Shown here piece after piece: positions 17,948 to 26,601 of a stretch of DNA of 64,000 bases. The stretch is from Haloplanus litoreus (GTDB lineage Archaea > Halobacteriota > Halobacteria > Halobacteriales > Haloferacaceae). A model generated the notes under the pieces. The model was not told the origin of the DNA. It saw only the letters and a list, made by a program, of their open reading frames with translations, and searched no databases. The first letter of the stretch is position 1, and each line of letters starts with the position of its first letter. The stretch is from NCBI RefSeq assembly GCF_042677945.1, contig NZ_JBHUDN010000003.1. The stretch is one strand, 5' to 3'. A program made the translations under genes and the position numbers.

Positions 17948-18799
17948 TCAGCGGAGGTGGTGGGGCGGGACGATACCGGGGCTGTCGACGTCGACGCGGT
18001 CACCGATTTCGACGGGTTCGATGCTCCGAGGGTACCGGAAGGAGGCGGCGTGGTTGTGCAGGACGGTCGGGTCGGCGCCCACGCCTTTCCACATGTCGTA
18101 GTGGGTCGGCAGGAGCCGGTCGAGCTGGAGCGCGTTCGCGACTTCGACGACTTCGTTCTCGGACATGTACCACGACGTCGGCCGGGCCTCGTCCGCCGCG
18201 GGCCAGTAGATGTTTCCGGTCGTCCCCATGGCGAGCGCACCGACGTCGATGTCGAACTCCTCGCCGACGTCGTGGAACTCCGCGGCCGGGCCACTGTCGC
18301 CGGCGTGGAAGAACGTCCCCGCCTCGTGTTCGACGACGTAGGAGACGTCGCCCTCGGCGTCGGTGTCGTTCGCACCGCGGACGTGGACGTCGAAGTCGCC
18401 GATAGCGAACGCGTCGCCGGGCGACACCGGATGCCGCTTCTCCTCGGCCGGCAGAGCACCGTCGTACTCCGGAGTCTCGAAGCAAGCCGCTGCCCCGTAG
18501 ACGGAGACTCCGTCACTCAGCAAGGGTTCGAAAGAAGGCGGGTGCATGTGATCCAGATGTTCGTGGGAGACCAGGACGGCATCGCACTCCGTCACCACCT
18601 CGGGGTCGACCGGCACCGGGATCATCCGGGTGACGTACTTCGGCACGCCGGTCCCGAAGTACGGGTCGATGTAGATGGTGGTCTCGGCGGACCGGAGGAC
18701 GAACCCGTTACAGCCCAGATACCAGATGGCGACACTGTCGGGTGTCGTGCCCTCGATTTCGTCGGTGACGAACCACTCGTCCCAGGTTGCGGTCGGCAT
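17948..18799 (-). CDS. UlaG-like metallo-beta-lactamase-fold hydrolase
   Basis: 283 aa from ATG 18799. The extra 27 residues of the longer frame look noncoding. The zinc motif SHEHLDHMHPPS is intact, with HAGDSG and LLPTHYDMWKGVGADP further on. YLGCNGFVLRSAETTIYIDPYF is typical of the UlaG group (L-ascorbate-6-phosphate lactonase). A lactone-type substrate is plausible, given the co-oriented sugar ABC transporter and cyclase, but not proved. Confidence 0.8.
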   Translation of the reverse strand: MPTATWDEWFVTDEIEGTTPDSVAIWYLGCNGFVLRSAETTIYIDPYFGTGVPKYVTRMIPVPVDPEVVTECDAVLVSHEHLDHMHPPSFEPLLSDGVSVYGAAACFETPEYDGALPAEEKRHPVSPGDAFAIGDFDVHVRGANDTDAEGDVSYVVEHEAGTFFHAGDSGPAAEFHDVGEEFDIDVGALAMGTTGNIYWPAADEARPTSWYMSENEVVEVANALQLDRLLPTHYDMWKGVGADPTVLHNHAASFRYPRSIEPVEIGDRVDVDSPGIVPPHHLR

Positions 18800-18977
18800 G
18801 GACGAGTCGATAAATTCCCCGATCTTATAGTTTTCGCAGGCTGTCACGACACTCGTCAGTACGGACGTTGCACGGATCACCCCGTTCGAGACGGTCCCCG
18901 CAGTTCGACCGATCCGGTCATCCCGACACGTCCGCCGCCCGAGAGGACCGACCTCTCCCTCGACACGGGAGGAGTCG

Positions 18978-20332
18978 TTACCGTCTGCGTTCGGCCACCC
19001 GTTCCTCGGCCGTTTCGGCGCTCACGACTTCGTAACAGATGGCCGTCCGGCCGTCGCGTTTGGGGCGTAGCACCCGCCCCAGACGCTGTGTGAACTCGCG
19101 TTCGCTCCCGCTTCCGGAGAGGACGACGGCGACGCTCGCGTCGGGCACGTCCACCCCCTCGTCGAGGACGTTCGCGGCGACGACGCGGGAGTAGGTCCCC
19201 TCGCGGAACCGGNNNNNNNNNNNNNNNNNNNNNNNNNNNNNNNNNCCCCCGTCTCGGCGGTGATGGGAGGGAGGAGGAACCGATCCGCGAGGCGGTAGAC
19301 GAGGTCGGTGTGGGCGGTGAAGACGATGATCCGGTCGTCCGGGTGGCGGTCGAGGATGCGGGAAAGCGCCGCCACCTTCGCGTCCGAGTTCATCATGATG
19401 CTGCGGGCCTCCCCTTTGGCCAGCAGCGCCTCCCGGGCGCGCGGGTCGCTCCCCGACCGCTTGACGAGTTCCTGGTAGTCGCTCCCGCTCGATAGCGTGA
19501 GTCCCGAGGTCTTGAGGTAGTCGACGAACGTCCCCTGTGCCGCCTCGTAGGCTTCGCGCTCGTCGGGTGTGAGCGTCACTTCCACCCGCCGGAGTTCGTA
19601 GTCGGCGAGGTGTTCGCCGGCCAACTCGTCGACGGAGCGGTCGTACACCACGGGGCCGATCAGGTCCGCGACGACCGTGTGGGCGCCGTCCGGTCGCTCG
19701 AACGTCGCGGTCAGGCCCAGGCGAGCGGGAGCGGCGAACAGTCGTGCGACGTCGCGGTACCCCTCACCGCCGAGGTGGTGGGCCTCGTCGAAGACGAGGA
19801 AGCCGAAGCGGTCGCCGAGTTCGCCGGCACGGAGGTACGCGGAGTCGTACGTCGAGACGGTGAGGTCCGCCACCGTCTGCTCGCCGCCGCCGAGTTGGCC
19901 GACCGGAACGTCGAACTCCGTCGCCAGTTCGCGGCGCCACTGGGTCAGCAGGTCGACGGTGGGGACGACCACCAGCGTCGGCGTCGACAGCGCGGCCATC
20001 GCGGCGACGGCGACGACGGTCTTTCCGCTCCCCGTCGGGAGTTCGAGGACTCCCCGGCGGTCGTTGGCCGTCCACGCGTCGAGGGCCTCCCGCTGGTAGT
20101 CGCGGAGGTCGTACGTCGTCGTCAGATCGAGCGTGGACGAGTCCAGCACGCGGTCCTCGTAAGTGGCGCCGGCGTCGTCGAGGGCGCGACGAAGGGCGGC
20201 GTACCGGTGGGCGGGCGCCCGGTACGTTCGGCTTCGGTCGTCGAACTCGACGGGAAGGGCCTCGACGAGGGCGGGATCGGGGTCGCCGTCGAGTCTGATC
20301 GTGCCGTCCTCGAATCGAGCGACGAGAGTCAC
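18978..20332 (-). CDS. XPB/Rad25-type DNA repair helicase (sequence interrupted by an assembly gap)
   Basis: Starts at GTG 20332 (VTLVARFEDGTIRLDG). Motifs: N-terminal damage-recognition-like region, Walker A ELPTGSGKTVVAV, DEAH box LVFDEAHHLGG, motif III LGLTATFERPDG, thumb-like insertion and RED-like region. The 33-N run at 19213-19245 removes about 11 or 12 codons. After it the frame resumes one register away: RFREGTYSRVVAANV, then EREFTQRLGRVLRPK, and the true stop is TAA at 18978-18980. Frame continuity requires 31 or 34 missing bases, so the gene is probably intact. It is the partner of Bax1. Confidence 0.88.
19213..19245. other. Assembly gap (33 N) inside the XPB gene
   Basis: A run of 33 undetermined bases. 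Flanking codons on the minus strand (…ITAETG before, RFREGTY after) are in different registers unless the missing length is 31 or 34. Confidence 0.99.
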
Positions 20333-20385
20333 GGGACCGAGCTTGGAGGGGTGGAAATATATGCCCTCCGCACCCCCGGTTCGGT

Positions 20386-20544
20386 ATGGCACCAGACGAC
20401 CTCGACGCCGAGGTGGCGGACTTCCTCGACGCCGCCGAACGCGTCTACGACGAGTACGACGACGGCTACGTCGACGCCGACACCGCGCTGTCACAGCTCG
20501 GTGATCACGTCTCGACCCTCCGCGACGCCTACGAGGGGGAGTGA
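20386..20544 (+). CDS. Very small acidic protein coupled to aminotransferase gene
   Basis: 52 aa, starting MAPDDLDAEVADFLDAAERVYDEYDDG and ending AYEGE. It is extremely acidic and probably helical. Its TGA overlaps the ATG of the aminotransferase (TGATG), so the two are translationally coupled. The start lies 54 bp from the divergent XPB start. Homologs of this size are often left unannotated. Function unknown; it may be a partner or a leader-type coupling peptide. Confidence 0.6.
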   Translation: MAPDDLDAEVADFLDAAERVYDEYDDGYVDADTALSQLGDHVSTLRDAYEGE

Positions 20545-21665
20545 TGTCCGAGTTCGCCCCGCGTGTGGAGGCGATATCGATCAGCGGCATCCGCGAGGTG
20601 TTCGAGGCGGCCGGCGAGGACGCCATCAACCTCGGTCTCGGCCAACCGGACTTCCCGGCGCCGGAGAACGCTCGCGCCGCGGCCGTCGAGGCCATCCAAG
20701 CCGGCGAGGCGGACGCCTACACCGGGAACAAGGGAATCCGCCCCCTCCGGGAGGCCATCGCGGCCAAACACGAACGCGATCAGGGCGTCGCCGTCGACCC
20801 GGACGACGTCATCGCGACGGCGGGCGGGAGCGAGGCGCTCCACCTCGCGTTAGAGGCCCACGTCGACGTCGGTCAGGAAGTGTTGATCCCCGATCCGGGC
20901 TTCGTCTCCTACGACGCGCTGACGAAACTCGCGGGCGGGGAGCCGGTACCCGTCCCGCTGCGCGACGACCTGACGCTCGACCCCGCGGCCGTCGAGGAGG
21001 CCATCACCGACGACACCGCGGCCTTCGTCGTCAACAGCCCCGGTAACCCGACCGGCGCCGTCTCGTCCGAGGCGGACGTCCGGGCGTTCGCCCGTCTCGC
21101 CGACGAACACGACGTGGTCTGTGTCTCGGACGAGGTGTACGAGCACTTCGTCTTCGACGGCGACCACCACTCGCCGCTCACCTACGCCGACACCGACAGC
21201 GTGGTCGTCGTCAACGGCTGTTCGAAGACCTACTCCATGACCGGATGGCGACTCGGATGGGTCACGGCCTCGACCCGCCGCATCGAGCGCATGCTCCGCG
21301 TCCACCAGTACATCCAGGCCTGTGCCTCCGCGCCGGCCCAGTACGCCGCCGAAGAGGCTCTCAGTGGCCCGCAGAGCGTCGTCGACGAGATGCGAGAGAC
21401 GTTCGAGGAGCGCCGCGACCTGGTACTCTCCCGCTTCGACGAGATGGGCGTCGAGGTCCCCACTCCCCAGGGCGCATTCTACGCCATGCCCCGGGTGCCC
21501 GACGGGTTCGTCGACGCCTGCATCGACCGCGGCGTCATCGTCGTCCCCGGCGACGCCTTCGGCGCGAACGGGGCGGGCCACGCCCGCATCTCCTACGCCA
21601 ACGACGCCGAGACGCTCGACGAGGCACTGGACGTGATGGCCGACGTCGTCGCGGACCTGCGGTGA
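20544..21665 (+). CDS. PLP-dependent class I aminotransferase
   Basis: 373 aa. Fold-type I enzyme of the AspB/aspartate aminotransferase group. The PLP lysine lies in SKTYSMTGWRLGW. AGGSEALHLAL provides the phosphate-binding region, and the PLP Asp is in VCVSDEVYEHF. NSPGNPTGAV is the conserved NPTG motif. ARISYAND provides the substrate-carboxylate arginine. It catalyses transamination of an amino acid; the exact substrate (Asp, Ala or aromatic) is not resolvable. ATG 20544 overlaps the stop of the 52-aa gene. Confidence 0.92.
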   Translation: MSEFAPRVEAISISGIREVFEAAGEDAINLGLGQPDFPAPENARAAAVEAIQAGEADAYTGNKGIRPLREAIAAKHERDQGVAVDPDDVIATAGGSEALHLALEAHVDVGQEVLIPDPGFVSYDALTKLAGGEPVPVPLRDDLTLDPAAVEEAITDDTAAFVVNSPGNPTGAVSSEADVRAFARLADEHDVVCVSDEVYEHFVFDGDHHSPLTYADTDSVVVVNGCSKTYSMTGWRLGWVTASTRRIERMLRVHQYIQACASAPAQYAAEEALSGPQSVVDEMRETFEERRDLVLSRFDEMGVEVPTPQGAFYAMPRVPDGFVDACIDRGVIVVPGDAFGANGAGHARISYANDAETLDEALDVMADVVADLR

Positions 21666-22009
21666 GACTGGTTCGTCGCGACCGCGTCCCGCCGATTCGC
21701 CGTGGTGGGCAACCGAACCGCCGATACGGACGGTCGCCCCACGCCCCACGGGCCGTGGAATAAACTCGAATAAACTGGTCCGAGTGGCATCAACGCTACA
21801 TTAAACTATCCACGTGACGTAAGTTCACTCCCCGTTGGCGACTCGGACCGTCCCCTCCGTCCACCCTGGTTGGATGGGACGAGCGCGGTACGCTCTCGCT
21901 CGTCTCACCGAACAGTTCCCACAGTTTCAGACGGGCAGTCGTACGTCATCACCGACCGTCGCGGTTCATCGTGACGGCGACGGCCGGTGAACAGTCACAA
22001 CGAACCGTC
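21666..22009. other. Intergenic region of about 340 bp
   Basis: No gene is supported. The duplicated tract CGAATAAACT at about 21758-21778 and AT-rich bases to 21830 could be promoter or terminator sequence. Nothing else was recognised. Confidence 0.35.
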
Positions 22010-23191
22010 TCAGTTGGCGGTGCTGACGATTTTGATGACGTCGCCCTCGTCGAGTTCGTGATCCTCGCCGATCCGGCGGTCCGAGCGGGCGTCGACGGCG
22101 TGGAGGTAGCCCTCTCCGATGTCGGTGTGGATGGCGTAGGCGAGGTCCCGCGGCGTCGACCCTCGCGGGAGGAGAACGGCGTCGGGCAGAACCGTCCCGG
22201 ACCCGTCGGTCCACCTCGTCTCGTTCTGGACGGGATACACGGTGATGCGGTCGAGCAGGTCGTACACCGCCGTGTCGATGGCCTCCTGCACGCCGGTACC
22301 GCCGTGGGTCGCCATCACCTCGCGGATGCGGTTCAGCCCCTCGCGTTGGGCGTCGGTCACGTCGCCCGCGATGGTGAAATCCGGGTCACCGGGGTCGTAG
22401 GCGACGACGCCCGCCTCGGCGGCCGTGCGCAGGGCGAGTTCGCCGTCCGCCGTCGCCGGAATCACCGGTTTCTCCGTCGCACGGAGTCGCTCGACGTTCT
22501 CCGGCGGCGCCACGTCGACTTTGTTGGCGACGACGACGAGGGGTTTGGTGCGGTCCCGAATCTCACGGGCGAGGGCGGCGCGGTCCTCGTCGGTCCACTG
22601 GATCGGGTCCTCGGGATACTCCAGGTCGCGGAGACTGGCGGCCACGTCGGCAACCGTCGCGCCGAACCCGGTGAGCATGTCGGTCAGGACGTCGTCGAGG
22701 TCGAACTCGGGGGAGCGGGACTTCCGTTCGACGCCCTCCCAGTTGCGGGCGACGATGCCCGCGAGCCACTGGTCCATCTCGTGTTCGACGAAATCCACCT
22801 CCTCGACCGGGTCGTAAGTGCCCACTTCGACGGGTTCGCCCTCGGCGTTGGTCCCGCCCGAGGCGTCGACGACGTCGAGGATGGCGTCGGCGTTCGTGAG
22901 TTCGTCGAGGAACTGGTTGCCGAGGCCTTTCCCCTCGTGTGCGCCCGGGACCAGTCCGGCCACGTCCAGCAGTTCGACGGGGACGTAGCGCTTGCCGTCG
23001 TGACAGCGCTCGTTGCCACAGCGCTCGTCGAGTGCGAGACAGGGGCAGTCGGTGCGTGCGTGGGTCACCCCGCGGTTGGCGTCGATGGTGGTGAAGGGGT
23101 AGTTCCCTACGTCCACCTCCGCCCGCGTGGCGGCCTTGTAGAACGTGGACTTGCCCGCGTTGGGTTTGCCCGCGAGCGCGAGAGAGAGCAT
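22010..23191 (-). CDS. OBG-family ATPase YchF
   Basis: 393 aa. G-domain: G1 GKPNAGKST, switch region YPFTTIDANRG, G3 LLDVAGLVPGAHEGKG, G4-like VVVANKVDV. C-terminal TGS-type segment VLLPRGSTPRDLAYAIHTDIG. The YchF subfamily prefers ATP over GTP and associates with ribosomes and redox response. A four-cysteine insert (CPCLALDERCGNERC) is typical of the archaeal branch. Confidence 0.92.
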   Translation of the reverse strand: MLSLALAGKPNAGKSTFYKAATRAEVDVGNYPFTTIDANRGVTHARTDCPCLALDERCGNERCHDGKRYVPVELLDVAGLVPGAHEGKGLGNQFLDELTNADAILDVVDASGGTNAEGEPVEVGTYDPVEEVDFVEHEMDQWLAGIVARNWEGVERKSRSPEFDLDDVLTDMLTGFGATVADVAASLRDLEYPEDPIQWTDEDRAALAREIRDRTKPLVVVANKVDVAPPENVERLRATEKPVIPATADGELALRTAAEAGVVAYDPGDPDFTIAGDVTDAQREGLNRIREVMATHGGTGVQEAIDTAVYDLLDRITVYPVQNETRWTDGSGTVLPDAVLLPRGSTPRDLAYAIHTDIGEGYLHAVDARSDRRIGEDHELDEGDVIKIVSTAN

Positions 23192-23236
23192 ACCGGACGG
23201 TGGCGAGTCGGCGGCAATTTACTTTCGGTCGGGGCG

Positions 23237-24625
23237 CTACTCGACGGCCCGGAGTTCGAGGGCGATCCGACACGTCTCGGGATCGGTTTCGGGGAAGCGA
23301 AGCGACCCGCGGGAGTTGTCGACGATCCATTTCACCAGCCAGAGCCCCAGTCCACCGGCGTGTTCCAGCGGGGTCTCGGTCCCCCGATCCAGGGCGCGGC
23401 GGTCCGCCACCGGGACGGACGGACCGGGATTGGCGACGTCGATAGTCGCGGTGGCGCCGTCGCGAGCGACCCGAACCGTCGCCGACGGCGGGTCTGCGGT
23501 GCCGTGGACCACGGCGTTCGTGAGCAGTTCGACGACGGCCGTCTTCAGGTGACCGTCGGCGAGGACGGCCACGCCCGCCGATCCGTCGACGTCGACCGTC
23601 GCGTCGGGATGCCGGTCGCGAACCGTGGCCACGGCGTCCGCGACGAGGGCGTCCAGATCGAACCGTTCGACCGACCCATCCGTGAGCGTCTGCTGGACGT
23701 ACCGCGCCTTCTCCGCCCGGTCGACCAGTCGGTTCGCCACCCTGTCGACCCGGTCGAGTCGCGCCCGGGACGGCCCGTCGAGCGCGTCGGTCTCCCGCAC
23801 CTGTGAGAGGGTGCCGATGACGACGTTGAGGTCGTTGCGGATGTCGTGACGGAGGATGCGATTGACGACGGCGAGGCGTTGTTCCTGGCGCTCGAGGGCC
23901 CGTCGGCTCCGGGCCAGACCGTGGGTCTGTTCGAGCATCAGCGTCGCGTTCAACCCCTCGCTGGCGGCGTCCGCGTACCGCTCCGGCGGCAGGTAGTAGG
24001 GGTTCCGACAGAGCGTGTCGCGGTAGACCACGTGTTCGTGCGTGCGAAGCGCCTTGGCGATGGCCGTCTCGTCGAAGTCGTCGAGGCCGTACTGACAGAG
24101 CGTCGTCACCGGGTGATCGGCCTCGTGAGCGTCGAACGCGGCTTCGAACTCCACGACGTCGTCGAGATCCTCGTCGGTCCGAAACGACCACGAGTTCTCG
24201 CCGACGGCGACGAACCCGTCGTATCCGTCCGCGTGGCTCTCCGCCGAGGCGTTCCCGAGCGTCTCGATGATGCGGTCGGGGTCGAACCCCTCGTCGAGGT
24301 ACACGTCGGTGGCGGAGCGGATCCGCAGGTCGCCGGCGTCGATTCGGCGGGCCACGTCGATGCCGTCGCGACGGAACGTCCCCCGGACTGCCGCGGCCTC
24401 GTTCCGGTCGGTCAGGTACAGACAGCGCTGATTACGCTCGAGGGCGCTGGCGACGAACGCCGCGGCGACGCGTCGCTGGGCGGCGAGGGACTCGTAGAAC
24501 AGCGCGACGTGGTGGCCGGCACCGAGTTCGTCGAAGTCCGCTCGGAGGTCCCTGTACCGCCGGTCCTCGCTCGACGCGGCCGCGGAATCGTCGAGGGAGG
24601 GACCGGTCGGGTCCGAGTCGGTCAT
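23237..24625 (-). CDS. MEDS-domain sensor histidine kinase
   Basis: 462 aa from ATG 24625 (MTDSDPTGPS). Residues 30-225 form a MEDS (methanogen/methylotroph DcmR sensory) domain: HHVALFYESLAAQRR, LERNQRCLYLTD. It is followed by a coiled-coil region and the H-box LRHDIRNDLNVVIGTL with phospho-acceptor His. The N-box ELLTNAVVHG and G-box GLGLWLVKWIVDN complete the HATPase. There is no transmembrane helix, so it is a cytosolic sensor. No response regulator is adjacent. Confidence 0.88.
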   Translation of the reverse strand: MTDSDPTGPSLDDSAAASSEDRRYRDLRADFDELGAGHHVALFYESLAAQRRVAAAFVASALERNQRCLYLTDRNEAAAVRGTFRRDGIDVARRIDAGDLRIRSATDVYLDEGFDPDRIIETLGNASAESHADGYDGFVAVGENSWSFRTDEDLDDVVEFEAAFDAHEADHPVTTLCQYGLDDFDETAIAKALRTHEHVVYRDTLCRNPYYLPPERYADAASEGLNATLMLEQTHGLARSRRALERQEQRLAVVNRILRHDIRNDLNVVIGTLSQVRETDALDGPSRARLDRVDRVANRLVDRAEKARYVQQTLTDGSVERFDLDALVADAVATVRDRHPDATVDVDGSAGVAVLADGHLKTAVVELLTNAVVHGTADPPSATVRVARDGATATIDVANPGPSVPVADRRALDRGTETPLEHAGGLGLWLVKWIVDNSRGSLRFPETDPETCRIALELRAVE

Positions 24626-24686
24626 GCGTGGGCTGTGCTCCGCAGTCGTATCAGGTTTGGGAACTCCGGACTCGGGCGATGCCGGC

Positions 24687-25538
24687 TCATTCGATCTCTC
24701 GGCTCGCCTCGGCGCGGACGATGCGCATCTCGCCGCGCGAGCGGATCGAGCCGTCGACGACGGCGTCCTCGTGGAGTTCGAGGTCGGCACACGAGACGTC
24801 GCCGAGCACTCGAACCCCCGGTTCGAGGCGGACCGTCCCGCCGCGAGTGGTCACGTCGCCGTGGATGCGGGTCCCCTCGTCGACGGTCACGTCGCCGCGG
24901 GCGCGCAGGCTACCGAAGACGTTGTTGTCGGCGCCGATTTCGATTTCCGTCGCCCGGACGTTGCCGTGGAGGCGGCAGTCGTCGCCGACGTGGGCGGGAG
25001 TCGAAACCTGCCACGAGTCGTCGGAGACGTCGCTTCCGCGGGGGATCACGAGGGGGGCCTCCGGAGCGTCGCCCGAGAGGGCCTCCGCGATTTCCTCGGC
25101 GGCGCCCTGTTCGCCCACCCGGAGCAGTTGCGAGAGGACGATGAAGTAGAAGACGAGCGTCGGGACGGGGTTTCTGATGACGATCCAGCCGTTGGCCTCG
25201 AAGCCCTCGTCGATCTCCACGTCGTCGCCGATGTCGAGGTCGCCGGAGACCATGAGCTGGCCGCCGACGTGGACGCGTTCGCCGAGATAGGCGTCGTCGC
25301 CGACGAGGACGTTCCCGGCCACGTCACACCACATGTCGAGGCGGCAGTCGCCCTCGGCTTCGATGTCGCCGCCGAAGCGGACGCGTTCGCCCGCGACGAG
25401 GTTCCGCCCGCGGACGCCGAACTCGACGGTGCTCTGACCGCCGACGATGACGTCCCCGACGGTCACGAGGTCGTGTTCCTCGACGGTCGTCCCGTCGGGG
25501 ATCTTCAGCGCATCGAGCGGGTCCCTCCCGAGTGACAC
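24687..25538 (-). CDS. Bactofilin-like polymer-forming cytoskeletal protein
   Basis: 283 aa built from two blocks of beta-helical repeats (GGQSTVEFGVRGRN, GGQLMVSGDLDIGDD; VGDDCRLHGNVRATE, IGADNNVFGSLRARGD) separated by a hydrophobic stretch (about residues 125-145). The residue spacing is that of bactofilin/left-handed beta-helix proteins that polymerise without nucleotide. The central hydrophobic stretch suggests membrane contact, so it probably forms a cell-envelope-linked scaffold. Confidence 0.75.
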   Translation of the reverse strand: MSLGRDPLDALKIPDGTTVEEHDLVTVGDVIVGGQSTVEFGVRGRNLVAGERVRFGGDIEAEGDCRLDMWCDVAGNVLVGDDAYLGERVHVGGQLMVSGDLDIGDDVEIDEGFEANGWIVIRNPVPTLVFYFIVLSQLLRVGEQGAAEEIAEALSGDAPEAPLVIPRGSDVSDDSWQVSTPAHVGDDCRLHGNVRATEIEIGADNNVFGSLRARGDVTVDEGTRIHGDVTTRGGTVRLEPGVRVLGDVSCADLELHEDAVVDGSIRSRGEMRIVRAEASREIE

Positions 25539-25636
25539 GCGCGTGAATAGACACTGCTGTTATTAAAACGGCCGTCAGACGGCCGTCCGACGCGCGGAAA
25601 GGCAGGGTTTTCAGCACGCATCGACTACGGCCGGAT

Positions 25637-25834
25637 ATGACCGTACTCTCCTTCGACGACGACGGCGTCGACGTAGTCTACGAGGGAACCGAGTTCCGAC
25701 TGGAGAAGTCCCTGATCGAGGACGCAGTCGGCAAGACCTACCCCGACGTGACCGACCACGAGGTGTTGCAGATAGTGGAGAAGGAGCCGACCCTCGACGG
25801 CGAACCGCGGCGAATCGGCGACATCCTCCACTAG
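25637..25834 (+). CDS. DUF5800 family small protein
   Basis: 65 aa, MTVLSFDDDGVDVVYEGTEF. It contains the conserved TYPDVTDHEVLQIVE segment that I recognise as the haloarchaeal DUF5800 family. Acidic and soluble. Function unknown. Its stop overlaps the convergent glycosyltransferase by 4 bp. Confidence 0.8.
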   Translation: MTVLSFDDDGVDVVYEGTEFRLEKSLIEDAVGKTYPDVTDHEVLQIVEKEPTLDGEPRRIGDILH

Positions 25835-26553
25835 GCGCGGTCGACCGTCTCGGACGAGCGGTCGAGCTGTCGGCCCAGCCGCTCGGCGACGCCGACTCGG
25901 AGGATCGACTTCGCGATGGCGGCCCCCCCGCGGAGGGGGTCGAGTTTCGTCTCACCTGCCCGCTCGTCGTAGCCGATGGGCAGTTCCGTCACCCGGTAGC
26001 CGCGGGCGACGGGCCGCATCAGGAGCTCCGCCGACAGCCCCGTGTTCTCCGTCCACTCGATGCGGTGCAAGAGGTCGCGCCGGTAGGCGCGCATCCCCGT
26101 CGTCACGTCGTGGAGCCGACGACCGAGGAGGAGGCTCGCGAGCGCCGCGAACGCGCGGTTGCCGAGCCGGTTCAGTGCCGGCATCGTCTCCGCGCCGGGC
26201 GTGATGCGGTCGCCGCTCACCACGTCGTTGCCCTCGTTGATGGCGTCGAGGAAGTCGGGCAGCCGCTCCATCGGGTAGGTGTCGTCGCAGTCGGTCGTGA
26301 CGACCACCGGCCGGTCCGGCGTGAGCACCGCCTCCCGGACGGCGACGCCGTAGCCCCGTGGCTCCTGTTCGACGACGCGAGCGCCCATCCCACGGGCGAT
26401 CTCGGGCGTCCGATCGCTCGACCCGTCGACACAGACCACCTCGGCCCGTCCGTCGGTCACTCGCTCGATGTCGGCGAGGACGCCACCGATGGCCTCCTCC
26501 TCGTTGTAGGTGCCCATGACGACGGCCACGTCGTCGAAGGTGTAATCGTTCAT
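25831..26553 (-). CDS. Family 2 glycosyltransferase (dolichyl-phosphate sugar synthase-like)
   Basis: 240 aa from ATG 26553. The GT-A nucleotide-sugar region VVMGTYNEEEAIGGVL and the metal-binding VVTTDCDDTYPMERLPDF are clear, as is SGDRITPGAETMP. It probably transfers a sugar from an NDP-sugar to dolichyl phosphate or to a lipid-linked glycan at the cytoplasmic membrane. The 5' region holds a perfect palindrome overlapping its TATA box. Confidence 0.85.
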   Translation of the reverse strand: MNDYTFDDVAVVMGTYNEEEAIGGVLADIERVTDGRAEVVCVDGSSDRTPEIARGMGARVVEQEPRGYGVAVREAVLTPDRPVVVTTDCDDTYPMERLPDFLDAINEGNDVVSGDRITPGAETMPALNRLGNRAFAALASLLLGRRLHDVTTGMRAYRRDLLHRIEWTENTGLSAELLMRPVARGYRVTELPIGYDERAGETKLDPLRGGAAIAKSILRVGVAERLGRQLDRSSETVDRA

Positions 26554-26583
26554 ACGGGGTGCAGGAATCGTCCGCACTTGAAC

Positions 26584-26601
26584 TTTTAGGTTTGCCTAAA
26601 A
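26584..26601 (-). promoter_or_regulatory. Perfect 18-bp palindrome at the glycosyltransferase promoter
   Basis: TTTTAGG-TTTG-CCTAAAA is an exact 7-bp inverted repeat with a 4-bp centre. It includes the stop codon of the upstream exonuclease gene and overlaps a TATA-like CCTAAAAG about 30 bp before the glycosyltransferase ATG. It shares TTAGRN4YCTAA with the palindrome at 7373-7390. Confidence 0.5.

Noticed and set aside
19022..19212. Apparent C-terminus of XPB in the register carried across the N gap
   Set aside because: Wrong frame produced by an arbitrary gap length; the proper helicase C-terminus is in another register.
22563..24191. A minus-strand open frame of 542 codons across YchF and the MEDS kinase
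   Set aside because: Out-of-frame Arg-rich reading of two recognised genes.
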